Shown in pieces: positions 17,987-28,905 of a DNA stretch of 64,000 bases. The stretch's first letter is position 1, and every line of letters begins with the position of its first letter. The notes beneath the pieces were generated by a model. It had not been told where the DNA came from. It saw only the letters and a list, made by a program, of their open reading frames with translations, and searched no databases. Source of the stretch: an uncultured Prevotellaceae bacterium (lineage in GTDB: Bacteria; Bacteroidota; Bacteroidia; Bacteroidales; Bacteroidaceae); assembly GCA_902784565.1 (NCBI GenBank), contig CACZVE010000003.1, forward strand, positions 1 to 64,000, in the 5' to 3' direction. A program made the position numbers and the translations under genes.

Positions 17987-18433
17987 ATGAAATATGGATA
18001 TGATATAGTGCTCGATTTTGACGGCACCGTTGTGAAGCACCGCTATCCTGACGTTGGTGAAGACATTGGGGCGATCCCAGTACTCCGTCGGCTGATTAAA
18101 AACGGCCATCGCCTGATACTCTGCTCTATGAGAAGCCGAAATTCAGACGGAGTTGATACGTTGCAGCCAGCCTTGAAATGGTTTGAAGACAACAATATCC
18201 CCTTGTACGGTATCAACGAGAATCCGAGCCAAAAAACATGGACATCCTCTCCTAAGATATATGGTGATATTTACATCGATGATGCCGCCCTTGGCGCTCC
18301 CCTGAAGACCGACGATAGCGACGCCCCGCCATTTATTGATTGGGGCGCCGTATCCCTGTATCTCCTTCACTTTGGCTGCCTTTCCAAGAGAGATATCGTC
18401 GAGTTGTGGCCAAGCCTTGATCTGAAAGGTTGA
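17987..18433 (+). CDS. HAD-like phosphatase
   Basis: The 148-residue protein has HAD superfamily motifs: motif I LDFDGTVV (nucleophile Asp and general acid Asp) at about residues 9-16, motif II LCSMRS at about 45, and the metal-binding DIYIDDAALG at about 95. The length fits compact cap-less HAD proteins found in Bacteroidota. It starts 6 bases after the kinase-fusion gene, so the two form an operon. A phosphatase beside a kinase could reverse its phosphorylation or act on a small molecule; this pairing is inference. It is convergent with druE, ending 14 bases away, and I see no terminator between them. Confidence 0.8.
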   Translation: MKYGYDIVLDFDGTVVKHRYPDVGEDIGAIPVLRRLIKNGHRLILCSMRSRNSDGVDTLQPALKWFEDNNIPLYGINENPSQKTWTSSPKIYGDIYIDDAALGAPLKTDDSDAPPFIDWGAVSLYLLHFGCLSKRDIVELWPSLDLKG

Positions 18434-18447
18434 AACTAGTGAGAAGA

Positions 18448-21400
18448 TTACTTTAGACTAATGGTATATTGAATCTCCTTTGTGTCGTCTGAGATAAGAG
18501 GTATATCAGATTTCGAATCTGAATTATCCGATCTATAGAACACACCTCGATTACGGGTCTCTGTAGTATCTATAAACCATCCATTAGCAATACCGCCATG
18601 GGGTTTAATTGTCAATGTCGCGCCTATAGTTTTGTCCTTAATAATCAGGCTCCTCCAATGAGGTAATGAATTATGGGGCTTGGTATCAATATTGTAGTCC
18701 CAAAATGAGTTTGTAAGAAGATTGTCTATCATTTCCTCAACATCTGCGTCAGACTGGAAAGAATCAGTAATTCTTCTATAATTATCGGAGCACAACTTTC
18801 CTGAATAATCATGGAATTCTTCGTTCTCAAAAACTACATTGAATTCAGTTACATCACAACCAACTCTATTTGCAAATGCCTCGATGAATTGTATTATCAT
18901 TATAGTTCCTAATTGGGTCTTCAGGTGTTCATCCATGTATCGGAATTCTAATTTGTGCCCTTTGGCGTTATTAATAAATCTACCAATGTTACCATCTGTA
19001 TCCAGATTTATAACTAAATCAAGAAGTCTTTTTGATGAATTTAAAGTTGTACTTCTTGTAATAAAGAATTCGGAGAACCCTGTTAAAACTGGATTAAAGA
19101 CGTTGACTTGAGCCCTTGGGACTTGAACGGCAAATATTTCTCCACTTCCCCAGAATCCATTAAAGTCGGCTGTATTAGCATCGTCTGTCATATAAAGCCA
19201 ACCATCAACATTGGCCAATGGGTAAATGCCATTGCTTACGACATCAGCTAAAGCAAAAGATGCCCAGTTCTCAGAATGCTTGATGATATCTTTTGCTTCC
19301 GCAGGAATAACCCCCGGGTCACCACAGAAAGCCAACTCTGTTTTAAGATTCCCCCGTAGTTTGAAATCATTTCGAGTATCTTTCCACGAGGACACTGAAG
19401 CATTGTCAAGTTCATAATTCCATTTATTAATATCTGGTTGGACAAACAATGTTGCAGATTGAGCCTGATCAAGTCCGTTTTTAATATCAATTAATGACGA
19501 ACATATAGCATCTGGATAAGTACTAGATATTACTGACGGAATTAAGTTTCTTGAATTGAATTCTTCTTCCAGCCAGTCATAAGTTGCTTTAATATCAACT
19601 TCTTCAAGATAACGCATGGTGCTACGTGTAAACATAGAGTCAATACCCTTTATTCCATTGATAATATTATCCAATCGCTGATGGCAACGACTCAGCATTA
19701 ATTGCCATGTATTTGCGTCTAATTGTGAGGAATAACCCGCTCCCCCCTTTGCCACATCATAGATACAGAGCGCACGCTCACCCCTATTGAAAGTGGTGAT
19801 TAGGAAATCAATATCCTGCCGCTGACAGGGAATATATATTGACAATTCTTCACAAACCAACAATCCCAAAGTTGTTAGGATGGACTCTTCTGTTGAATTA
19901 TTCATCCGGAATGGTATTCTTCCATTACCCTGTCCCTTTCGATAAGGCTTGAGAATACTGAAATTAGTCAAGATAGATCCCCCGATAAACATATTACGCA
20001 GAAGATTATTTGCTTGGGGATCAAAATCGTCCTGTTTATAGGTTTGAAGATTTTGATGCTCATAAGAAGGAGGTTGTCCTGCATTTTGTTCCACCTTGGT
20101 ATACATTAAACTCCGAACATATTGGGTATCTCCAGATTGTTCCAATTGAGATTCCAGTACGGCGCGACCACAACCATTCTTGTTACATACACAATAGCCA
20201 AAACCTGCGCCCTGGTTCAAGAATAAGATTTTGGTATTTGCTTGAGGTAATTCTCTGTCATAGTCGCACAAATGTGTTAAATATTGAAGATGAAGGCCAT
20301 CACCACCTATTAATTGAGCGTTAATGCTAACATTTTCTTGGTCTTTATCTATTATACGATCCGTTTCTTGTTCTGGCAAGAATGCCGTAGGCTCAATCAT
20401 ATTATGATGAAGAATATGACCTTGATTACATACTGGACAATTCGTATCTGCACTATTCTCCCATGTATAGCCACAATCCCTACAAATATGAACTCGACGG
20501 AATGCCTGACCTCGATCCCAATCTACACCTCCAACGGTATAGCTTCTTCCATCGATTGTCACACTCTTACCTGGAGCATATTCACTTAATGCGATTATCA
20601 AATCGCGAGATGGATTGTCGAACGAATTGTTATCATGCTTTATTTTCAACTCAACAATATTAACGGGCATATTCGCATTAGGAGTAAACTGATGCGTTGA
20701 GCAGTAGTTGAGGAGATTTTGTGTCAACAAACTAATAAAGTCATAATTAAGTCGGGCGGCATATCCGGTTAAAGGACTTGCATTCCAATTAAGATTTGTA
20801 TTAGCCGCTATGGATTGCATTTGACTGAATTCACGTGATAAGTGAGTGAACAAATCATTCATGGCACAATCTGCCTGACTGATCAAAACAGAGTTTTGGA
20901 CACCCTTTAATGCCGTACCTGATTTCAGCAAATCCAAATCTGACCAGATTTGAGTATGCGAGATTGCTGTTAAACCCAAAAGCCAATTTCTGAACTCCAT
21001 ATACAAGGAATTCTGATGGAAGGTATTAATATTATAGTCTAAAGGACGTTTGATGACATTATTGAGTTTTAAATCCTTCCAATGCGCCGTTCTTGAGGGA
21101 TACAAAACGAATTGATTGTCTAAGAAAAAGTCAAAGATTAAGAAATCCTTAATATTCCTTTTGGCCATAGGATGATTACCAGTTACTTTTTGAATGAAGA
21201 ATTCTCTTAATAAGTAACTGTTGACATGTCTTTGGACTACCTGTGGACTATTTAAGTCAGCAGATGGCGTCATTAACTCGCGCTCCAACAACGCTTCTTT
21301 AGGTTCTTTCAAAACGGCAGTACCAACTGCATCTGAATTACAGATAGTAACACAAGTACTCTTATTTTGGAATGCACGACCAGCACGACCAGCGCGTTGT

Positions 21401-24400
21401 TTATAGTTTGCGGGATGCGGTGGTATATTAGACATAGAAACAATCTCCAACTCTCCAATATCTACGCCCATTTCCATAGTTGTGGAACATGCCAAGATAT
21501 TAATATCATGCTCTTTAAACTCAGCTATTCTCTTTCGTGCCATATCTTTATGGACTTGGGCTGTATGCTCATACTGAATAAAGATTGGCTTCTGACTATA
21601 GAGATCTTCAACTCTCTTACACTTAAGATAGGATACTTGGTTATTGCTATAATAACTCTCCAAAGTGGCCTCATCTGACGGATATGGAGGATTCCATAAG
21701 TTAAAAGGTACTGGCAAAATCGGATTCTTTTTAAAATCATCCTGATAAGGAGTGTTGCCCATAAAGGTTGTATCAAGTATCGCCTTTACATTTTCCTCCC
21801 TAAACGCTTCTTCGTATAAGCAGAAACAAATATTTGCAACATTAAGACGCATATTGGAACGATGCTCTATTCTGTCTTGAGGAGAGAGATTATCATTATT
21901 CCATTCTGGATCTTTCTTACCGTAAGCAGTATAATATCTCTGACCTCTTACAACCAGTTGTAGATTCTGTAATTTTACCCACATAGCCTGTACTACGTTA
22001 TCTACCAAGGTAGGTAAATTGGGCTTTATACTTGCTAATTGCTTTTCATCCTCACAATCGAAAAGCCTCCATAATAGTTTGTAATGAACACCATGCTCAA
22101 CTATCGGTTCCTTAATAGAACGACGGAGGCCATAGGTAGATTTTAGGTTACGACAATCATCGATATCCAAATGATCCCAGACTCCAGATCCCTTGAAAAA
22201 TAAACATTCATTGGTTCGTACATTGAAGTCCAAATAGATCTTTAAATAGTCTTGCCAATCCTTATCACCAATTGGGGACTTTCTCAATGCAGCTAACTCT
22301 GCATTTAAAGCATCTACTTCCTGAGGTCTTGTAACACCTTGAAGTTGTGGGTAACATGTTTGGAAAATTCCGTAACTTTCGGCTGAGAAACCCTCTCTAG
22401 AACGCCTCTTCATCACATTATATAATGCGCCCAGGACATATTTCCTCAAATAATCTTCTTTTAATCTGCCATTACGCGAATCCCAATCCTCTTCCTTCGC
22501 AAAACAAGCTGCCAATTGATGGCATTCGGAACTAATAAACAATTCTTGAAGAGCATCCTCCCATGACAATCGGTTTTCGATCCCATTTCTTTGAGCTATC
22601 TGTCGTATAATAGCATCATTATTTTGTGCAGCATTGAGAGTAGTAATCTCATTCAATAATCTCTGTCGTTCTTGATTATCATTTGCCGCATTCGTCATGA
22701 ATGTTGTTAATTTATTTAATACCACGTTGAAAGTTAGTCCGTTTTCCAAATACTTCTTCAGAGTACTAATGACCCAATATTTTTCTGTTTCAAGATTCTG
22801 TTTTAAACTGGGTTGAGCAGCCCCTCTTCTACTATCAGCGAAACTGATAAATTGTTGACCGTAATATGGATGATTATCCCCATGTTTGCTCGCGTTGTTG
22901 AGTAAAACGGGGGCAATACTGCGCATACAACTTGTACTGGACACATTAAAAGCACTAATATCTTCTGAACCACAACATGGACATGAGGCATCAGGTGACA
23001 ACAAAGCAGAATTATTTCCTGTATTATTAAATGTGAGTTTGTTATTGGGCGCAATATCACAAGGCTGTGCATTGGGTTGTGGAGTCAGACCATTATTATA
23101 TATAGCCACATTCCGACCTCCACCCGAATAACGAGTTCGAGAATATTTGCTATTCTTATCGACATAACAATTTGCAAGAATAGAACCACATTTTTTACAA
23201 TGTACAAGTCCCACATAACGACTATCTAATTTGCATGTATTGGTGTCAAAGGGTATTTCTGTTTCTAACCTAAATTGTTGGGTGCCATTCATGATGTCCT
23301 CCAAATTAGCATAAATACCATTTGTCAGGGCTTCTACATAAAAATGAATCTTAGCCTTTAGACCTCCTTGACACAAGCGATCTAATTCCTCAAGACACGC
23401 TTTTACATTAACCTTATATGGAATCAAATCCTGAAGATATACATAATCATCTTGCTTCAGTTTTGCTAAAAGGTCATATTTATTAGTACGATCATCGGTA
23501 GTAGCCAAACTAAAATCAGGGGTGGAACGATGCCCTTTAATAATTTTGATATAAGGATTATCCTGCCCAGTAATGCCTGATATGAATCTTAAGAGATCTT
23601 CATCAGAATTACCTACGGTAGCTGAAGATGTGGCAAAATGTACATTGTTTGGATCTATAATGCCAAAGGCCTTTAATACACGACGAATAAGCATAGCAAG
23701 TTCATCGGCTCCAGCCCCGTTATATGTATGAGTCTCATCTATGACAATCCATGATAAACTACCCTGAGAATTCTTGATAATGTTTTCATCAGATTTGCGT
23801 AGCAACATATATTCCAGCATCGTGGGATTGGTCAGAATGATGTCGGGAACACGGCCTCCGCCTAATACACAACTTCCATTGGTCGCATCCCAATGATGGG
23901 TTCCTCTAATCTCTTCACGATATACCACCTCATGTAAAAGTGGTCTGTCTGTTTTTTCGTGTTGAGGTTCCCAACTTGGAGATGATCCATTATACACTGC
24001 GAATGTCAAATCACCACCAGATCTCTCAATCAATTCATCAAGTTTAGACTTCTGGTCTTCCATCAAAGCATTCAATGGATACAAGAAGATCGCCTTCAAA
24101 CTGCCAGGCTGATTCAATCGCGCTAATTCCGTTATCAGCGGCACCATAAACGACTCAGTTTTACCAGAACCGGTTCCTGTGGTCACAACCATTGATTTGT
24201 ATGTTGTTCCGGGAGAAAGAAGTGCATCCCAACACTTTACCTGATGTTCATAAGGCAGGAATTTCAACATTTCTCTCTTTATAATTTGAGTATAGTCTGT
24301 TCCACCCTCATTGATCGGTTTCGCACTTTGCCAAGGAGACATGTTCTCTACAAGAATATTATCACTAACTGTCTTTTCAATAATGTCTTCAAGTTGAGTT

Positions 24401-25437
24401 TGATAGTTCGGATCAAACTTTGTACCCTTAGGTTGCCACTGTTCCAAAAGGGATTTCTTGAGATCTATTTTCATCTTTTCATACAGGTGTACAAAACTCA
24501 ACGCCTGTTGTTGCCCTACATTCAAAATCTGATGAACCAGAAGATCGAATAGTATTCTTTCACCTTCATGATCCATAGGAGATGGTGTTGGATAGTCCTG
24601 CATCAACTCAACAGAGTAACGAATGACATTGAAACTCAGAGGGTCGATCATTTGAGACTTTTGAGTATACTCGCCTAAAATTCTTGGTGCATATGGTATC
24701 TCTTCTTCATTCTTAATAATTATAGATTCATGTAAATAGAGGCCAAATCCAATAGCTGCAGAGTGGCCGTTTTGCTTTGATTTCACATCTGCAAGTGCAG
24801 TCTGATATATTCCGTCTAGGTTTGGGTTTTGTGATGATGCGTTTTTGAGATAACAAAGCATACCGCATATAGCCATGGGTTCTTCTATCTCACGGATAAA
24901 GTTGCGACCATTGCCTCCGGCTTGACTATGATAGAATGCATGGAACATCTCACGAATATAAACAAATGCCAGAACAACATTTGGATCGTATTGGTGAGAT
25001 CGTGCATAGGTGGTAATATTGTTCAAATATAGATGGACAGTCTTGTCTTCAGAACAATATGAGCCTAATAAAAGTTCATCCCGAAGAGTCCCTTGTATGG
25101 TTCCATTGTCAAGTGCTTGTAATACTGAAGTGATTTTTGCACAGACAATTTCATAATCCTCATTTGCGTTCTCCAGGGCTTCTGATAGATTTGTTATTTC
25201 ATTTTGATAATTATTTAAACGACTTCGAAGGTCTGTCCAATAATCATCAGAATAGTGATAAACATTATTGTCTTCAATGACAATATTAGTTATATTGCTT
25301 GCACGAACATCATTAAGATTTATAATAATATCATTACCTTCATTTCCGATTAATGAGATGGGGCAACTTTCCAAGTCAATCAGCAATTGTTGTTGCTCTT
25401 GACTTAATGCATTGGCGGGGGTATAATTGATATGCAT
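18448..25437 (-). CDS. druE: Druantia DruE-like giant helicase (DUF1998)
   Basis: The 2329-residue protein fits the Druantia signature protein DruE. About 410 N-terminal residues precede an SF2 helicase: motif I TTGTGSGKTESF at about 417, motif II IDETHTYNGAGADELA at about 563, and motif VI YKQRAGRAGRAF at about 1346. Zinc-binding Cys pairs occur between and after the motor (CKKCGS, CPCCGS, CRDCGYTW, CPVCNQGH). Near residue 1895, YDVAKGGAGYSSQL matches the DUF1998 type of C-terminal domain. It is longer than most DruE proteins, which are nearer 2000 residues. It lies 13 bases after the DruH-like gene in the same operon. DruE is thought to act on invading DNA; the mechanism is not settled. Confidence 0.8.
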   Translation of the reverse strand: MHINYTPANALSQEQQQLLIDLESCPISLIGNEGNDIIINLNDVRASNITNIVIEDNNVYHYSDDYWTDLRSRLNNYQNEITNLSEALENANEDYEIVCAKITSVLQALDNGTIQGTLRDELLLGSYCSEDKTVHLYLNNITTYARSHQYDPNVVLAFVYIREMFHAFYHSQAGGNGRNFIREIEEPMAICGMLCYLKNASSQNPNLDGIYQTALADVKSKQNGHSAAIGFGLYLHESIIIKNEEEIPYAPRILGEYTQKSQMIDPLSFNVIRYSVELMQDYPTPSPMDHEGERILFDLLVHQILNVGQQQALSFVHLYEKMKIDLKKSLLEQWQPKGTKFDPNYQTQLEDIIEKTVSDNILVENMSPWQSAKPINEGGTDYTQIIKREMLKFLPYEHQVKCWDALLSPGTTYKSMVVTTGTGSGKTESFMVPLITELARLNQPGSLKAIFLYPLNALMEDQKSKLDELIERSGGDLTFAVYNGSSPSWEPQHEKTDRPLLHEVVYREEIRGTHHWDATNGSCVLGGGRVPDIILTNPTMLEYMLLRKSDENIIKNSQGSLSWIVIDETHTYNGAGADELAMLIRRVLKAFGIIDPNNVHFATSSATVGNSDEDLLRFISGITGQDNPYIKIIKGHRSTPDFSLATTDDRTNKYDLLAKLKQDDYVYLQDLIPYKVNVKACLEELDRLCQGGLKAKIHFYVEALTNGIYANLEDIMNGTQQFRLETEIPFDTNTCKLDSRYVGLVHCKKCGSILANCYVDKNSKYSRTRYSGGGRNVAIYNNGLTPQPNAQPCDIAPNNKLTFNNTGNNSALLSPDASCPCCGSEDISAFNVSSTSCMRSIAPVLLNNASKHGDNHPYYGQQFISFADSRRGAAQPSLKQNLETEKYWVISTLKKYLENGLTFNVVLNKLTTFMTNAANDNQERQRLLNEITTLNAAQNNDAIIRQIAQRNGIENRLSWEDALQELFISSECHQLAACFAKEEDWDSRNGRLKEDYLRKYVLGALYNVMKRRSREGFSAESYGIFQTCYPQLQGVTRPQEVDALNAELAALRKSPIGDKDWQDYLKIYLDFNVRTNECLFFKGSGVWDHLDIDDCRNLKSTYGLRRSIKEPIVEHGVHYKLLWRLFDCEDEKQLASIKPNLPTLVDNVVQAMWVKLQNLQLVVRGQRYYTAYGKKDPEWNNDNLSPQDRIEHRSNMRLNVANICFCLYEEAFREENVKAILDTTFMGNTPYQDDFKKNPILPVPFNLWNPPYPSDEATLESYYSNNQVSYLKCKRVEDLYSQKPIFIQYEHTAQVHKDMARKRIAEFKEHDINILACSTTMEMGVDIGELEIVSMSNIPPHPANYKQRAGRAGRAFQNKSTCVTICNSDAVGTAVLKEPKEALLERELMTPSADLNSPQVVQRHVNSYLLREFFIQKVTGNHPMAKRNIKDFLIFDFFLDNQFVLYPSRTAHWKDLKLNNVIKRPLDYNINTFHQNSLYMEFRNWLLGLTAISHTQIWSDLDLLKSGTALKGVQNSVLISQADCAMNDLFTHLSREFSQMQSIAANTNLNWNASPLTGYAARLNYDFISLLTQNLLNYCSTHQFTPNANMPVNIVELKIKHDNNSFDNPSRDLIIALSEYAPGKSVTIDGRSYTVGGVDWDRGQAFRRVHICRDCGYTWENSADTNCPVCNQGHILHHNMIEPTAFLPEQETDRIIDKDQENVSINAQLIGGDGLHLQYLTHLCDYDRELPQANTKILFLNQGAGFGYCVCNKNGCGRAVLESQLEQSGDTQYVRSLMYTKVEQNAGQPPSYEHQNLQTYKQDDFDPQANNLLRNMFIGGSILTNFSILKPYRKGQGNGRIPFRMNNSTEESILTTLGLLVCEELSIYIPCQRQDIDFLITTFNRGERALCIYDVAKGGAGYSSQLDANTWQLMLSRCHQRLDNIINGIKGIDSMFTRSTMRYLEEVDIKATYDWLEEEFNSRNLIPSVISSTYPDAICSSLIDIKNGLDQAQSATLFVQPDINKWNYELDNASVSSWKDTRNDFKLRGNLKTELAFCGDPGVIPAEAKDIIKHSENWASFALADVVSNGIYPLANVDGWLYMTDDANTADFNGFWGSGEIFAVQVPRAQVNVFNPVLTGFSEFFITRSTTLNSSKRLLDLVINLDTDGNIGRFINNAKGHKLEFRYMDEHLKTQLGTIMIIQFIEAFANRVGCDVTEFNVVFENEEFHDYSGKLCSDNYRRITDSFQSDADVEEMIDNLLTNSFWDYNIDTKPHNSLPHWRSLIIKDKTIGATLTIKPHGGIANGWFIDTTETRNRGVFYRSDNSDSKSDIPLISDDTKEIQYTISLK

Positions 25438-25450
25438 ATTCGTATATGTT

Positions 25451-28400
25451 TTATTTGTTTATTATTTTTTGATATAATTCTTTCAGTTGTTGAGAACCAG
25501 AATTTTCAATATCACTCTTTATGATCTTCCAGTCAAATAGGAATTCTCGTGCAAGTCGCTTAAGACCAGCAATGGAAGGTTCTGTCGTATTCTTTACGGT
25601 ATATTTTAAATACCCATTCAAAAATAAGAATATGTTCTTCTTGAAAGGATTTCTGTCTTTGTCATGGAAACAATTCTTTCTTGGATTCCAACACATACTC
25701 AAAAGAGAATCAAATACTGCAAAGTAAATTTTATGTTCACAGGCGATTTCAAACTGCTGATAGGCATACTCTGTCAAATATTTGCGATAATTATTATCTG
25801 CATACCTATTCAATCTGTCTATTCTCAACTCGACCTTTACATTATATGCAACCTTTTGCCCATTTTTAGGAATAAATTTGCGAGCATAGAATTTATCCGT
25901 ATATTCAACGTCCTTTAGTGATTGGAATAATAACATGTCATGTTTTCTTCCATTTTGAAGTACCTGTAAATTACTGCCATCGAGTAATATAACTTGGTTC
26001 TCCTTCAAATCTAACAACATCATTTTTGCAGTATTATCAGGCTGATTCTGGTATTTTTGGGTGTAAACCCTTATCTCTAGTGTACTATCTGATTTGGTTT
26101 CATCCAGCTTTATACCAATTTTCCGAGTCAACAATTCAAAATTATCTCCCTGAGCTGTCGCTGTCAATGCATCCCAAAGGCGTTTATATATTTTGTTTTT
26201 TTCGCATAAGTGAAACGTATTACAAGAATTTGAAGAAATATATTTTACTTCTATCTCATCTGCATAAGCAATAAGAATAGGAGTGTCGTTGACATTAATC
26301 TCCTTGCCATACAAATACACGTGAGTTTGTGGTTTGGGGTGATATGTTTGTAATGAAACGCTGCCATATTCATCTCCAATTGCGAAATCAAAAGAATCCA
26401 CATTATTATTTGAAATTCTAAAATCAATACTATTATCCCTCTCTGATGATGGTACTCCTTCTGATGATACATTGGTAAAACCAATGAATTTAATGGAATA
26501 GGGAGTGCTATTATTATAAAACTCAATTTTTGCATTATTAGGAAGAACAAGACATCTTACTTCTGTTGAATAACGGGCATTAAATATTCTGAATACATAT
26601 AATCCTTGATCCAGACTCCTGGATCCGTATTGTTTCCATGATGATAGTGGATCCTGATATTCTTGAGCACTCTTATACTCAACAATCGGATTGCTATTTA
26701 CTTTCTCGTCATTTGTAACTCGGAAAACATCAAACTTGAGATTTGAAGATTTGACAATATATGCATGGGATTCCTCTCCGCCAATTGTACATTTTGCTAT
26801 TCCATCAAGTAGACAATTCGGTAACAAGCATGGACTGTCTATGATTTTCCTATGCAAACTATCTTCCGACGGTTTTGCATAAATCCGCCCTTTGGAATTG
26901 AAGAAAGAGTGAATTTTACCATTTTTTCTATCCTCAAATGCAACACAATCAGAAAAGGTTACCCATCCCAATTCTTCATTTATATTTGTTATAGTAACTG
27001 GCGATAGCAAATGATATCGGTTTTTGTCATACATCAAACCAGACCACAGAAATGAATGAGTTCCTTTAAAAGAATTCCATGAAGCCATTGACGGATCATC
27101 ATCAGTGTAGAATTGCAGATATCCATTTTTGAACGGAAGATTGAAATCGTTTCTGATTTGAGACGATTCGCCGTTCAATCTATCAAAAACAATTGTAAAA
27201 TCTGAGTGTAATAAATCATCTGTTTTCAGATTGCGGTCTAGTCTGTTTAGATTTATCCGGTCTGTCATATCCCATGAAATGTAATCACCATTATAACATT
27301 TGGTGAATTTCACTTCATTATCACCCAGTCTTAAGGAGAACTGAGCCGGAGGGTTCGTAATTCCCCAGTTCGCTAGTCTTTGTATTGATATTGCATAGTG
27401 ACGATCTCCGCCTTCCTCTGGGTTGAACCGGATTTGTGGCTGTAGGGAAAACTCCATAAGATCTGATCCCTGAAAATATGTCCACAAGGAATAAAACAAC
27501 TTGAATTTTTTCCGTTCAGCTGCTTTTTTATTTGCTTCCTTTATTTTGTCAATAAAACCGCGAAAATCATCAGATTCATTGTCTGAATCGTCCCATGTCA
27601 TGTTACCAGCCATAATTGCTTGAATATATTCAAATATACTATGACCAGATTCCTTTTGGTAAGATTCTCTTAAAGCAATGTTACTAACTTTGCCGAGTGC
27701 TTCTTCACCTTCTGATATATCTATTTCCTCTTCCACATCCAATAATTTCGACAAGCCATCAATAAACAGGTTTGATTGATCATTGTCTAGTTTTGAGGAA
27801 ATGAAATGGACAGGAAGTCCGCCATTAACAAACAGGGTGTGAAGATGAGCTTGATTGTCCTTTCTATAAGGTTCAATTTCTAACTTTTCACAAATCTCTT
27901 TATAATTTCTAAAATTGACATTCGGAGTATTCTCACCTAATTGGGAGAAGGGAGTTGCGTTGTTCTCATACTCCCTTTTGTAGAATTCTCCTATGTAAAT
28001 GGATAAAAGTTTTGTTGTTTTGTCATCCCATCTGCTTGGCGTTGGTATTTTGCAGTCAGCAAAAGACGCTTTTATTTTATCATATTCATTCTTTGTTACT
28101 AACCATTGCCAAACAAATTTGGCATTTCTACGGTTTTCTGGATTTGCGGCTATCAATTCGTCATACAATTGAATAAATGGGTTATTATCCGTACAACTAT
28201 TCCGCTTACGAGTACCATTGTCTGATGTGAGTAAAATAGGATTTTCTGGCGTAACTGTCTCCTGCTCATTTGAGTTGTCATAATTGGCCATTGCTTCTGT
28301 TTCAGTGGTTATGTTATCACCAGAGTTTTCTTCTGCATCAACATTATTGTCAGTAACATTATTGTTTTCTCCAACATTGTCTTCTATACAATCCTCTGTT

Positions 28401-28837
28401 GTTACATCTGTTAACATGTAATTTTGGGCAGGCACACCATCTATTAATTGTTGGTTTGCATAAACGTTAAATGTCTTGTCATTAAAGGAGAGATAGCCGT
28501 TATCATCAATCTTCGTGACAACTTTCAATTCTAAAGAATTTAAGGATCCTCTTTTTTCCTCAAAAGCTTGTAATGATAAGAAACTAGTGATATATATAGC
28601 ACATTCAGAGAAACTATAGTCATTTATAAGTGATCGTTTTTTCCCCTTGAAACACTCACCTCGTAAATATCTCAAGAATCTCTCCATGGCTCCCCAGTTA
28701 CTTATACCTGCACCATACTTTTTCAGCATATAAGCACCTATCAATCCTAGGGCAAGATCGACTGTCAGTAACTTCTTGTTAGCATTAACAGCTATAATCT
28801 TTTGTAAAACTCCTTTTAATATAACACTATCAATCAT
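25451..28837 (-). CDS. druH: Druantia type III DruH-like protein
   Basis: The 1128-residue protein has no domain I can name. It is assigned from its size and from its position directly upstream of a DruE-like gene, which is the two-gene layout of Druantia type III (druH-druE). Its N-terminus is helical. An acidic, low-complexity linker rich in Asn, Glu and Asp spans about residues 145-205. The rest looks mixed alpha/beta, with many aromatic residues. The ATG at 28837 is preceded by a good promoter. I am sure of the two-gene operon and less sure of homology to the E. coli DruH, which a profile search would settle. Confidence 0.62.
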   Translation of the reverse strand: MIDSVILKGVLQKIIAVNANKKLLTVDLALGLIGAYMLKKYGAGISNWGAMERFLRYLRGECFKGKKRSLINDYSFSECAIYITSFLSLQAFEEKRGSLNSLELKVVTKIDDNGYLSFNDKTFNVYANQQLIDGVPAQNYMLTDVTTEDCIEDNVGENNNVTDNNVDAEENSGDNITTETEAMANYDNSNEQETVTPENPILLTSDNGTRKRNSCTDNNPFIQLYDELIAANPENRRNAKFVWQWLVTKNEYDKIKASFADCKIPTPSRWDDKTTKLLSIYIGEFYKREYENNATPFSQLGENTPNVNFRNYKEICEKLEIEPYRKDNQAHLHTLFVNGGLPVHFISSKLDNDQSNLFIDGLSKLLDVEEEIDISEGEEALGKVSNIALRESYQKESGHSIFEYIQAIMAGNMTWDDSDNESDDFRGFIDKIKEANKKAAERKKFKLFYSLWTYFQGSDLMEFSLQPQIRFNPEEGGDRHYAISIQRLANWGITNPPAQFSLRLGDNEVKFTKCYNGDYISWDMTDRINLNRLDRNLKTDDLLHSDFTIVFDRLNGESSQIRNDFNLPFKNGYLQFYTDDDPSMASWNSFKGTHSFLWSGLMYDKNRYHLLSPVTITNINEELGWVTFSDCVAFEDRKNGKIHSFFNSKGRIYAKPSEDSLHRKIIDSPCLLPNCLLDGIAKCTIGGEESHAYIVKSSNLKFDVFRVTNDEKVNSNPIVEYKSAQEYQDPLSSWKQYGSRSLDQGLYVFRIFNARYSTEVRCLVLPNNAKIEFYNNSTPYSIKFIGFTNVSSEGVPSSERDNSIDFRISNNNVDSFDFAIGDEYGSVSLQTYHPKPQTHVYLYGKEINVNDTPILIAYADEIEVKYISSNSCNTFHLCEKNKIYKRLWDALTATAQGDNFELLTRKIGIKLDETKSDSTLEIRVYTQKYQNQPDNTAKMMLLDLKENQVILLDGSNLQVLQNGRKHDMLLFQSLKDVEYTDKFYARKFIPKNGQKVAYNVKVELRIDRLNRYADNNYRKYLTEYAYQQFEIACEHKIYFAVFDSLLSMCWNPRKNCFHDKDRNPFKKNIFLFLNGYLKYTVKNTTEPSIAGLKRLAREFLFDWKIIKSDIENSGSQQLKELYQKIINK

Positions 28838-28874
28838 GTTTTATCGGTTCCTATTCGTTATTTATAGTCAATGG

Positions 28875-28905
28875 CAAAAATATAAAAAATCTATGAAGAC
28901 AACAA
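28875..28905 (-). promoter_or_regulatory. Promoter of the Druantia-like operon
   Basis: On the minus strand TTG (complement of 28903-28905) is followed after 20 bases by TATTTTTG (complement of 28875-28882), matching TAnnTTTG. It lies 38 bases upstream of the druH-like start and should drive both genes. Confidence 0.6.

Noticed and set aside
18448..25437. DISARM or BREX identity for the giant helicase
   Set aside because: There is no adjacent DrmB/DrmC, PglZ or BrxC-like gene, and the two-gene layout with a large unknown partner fits Druantia type III better.
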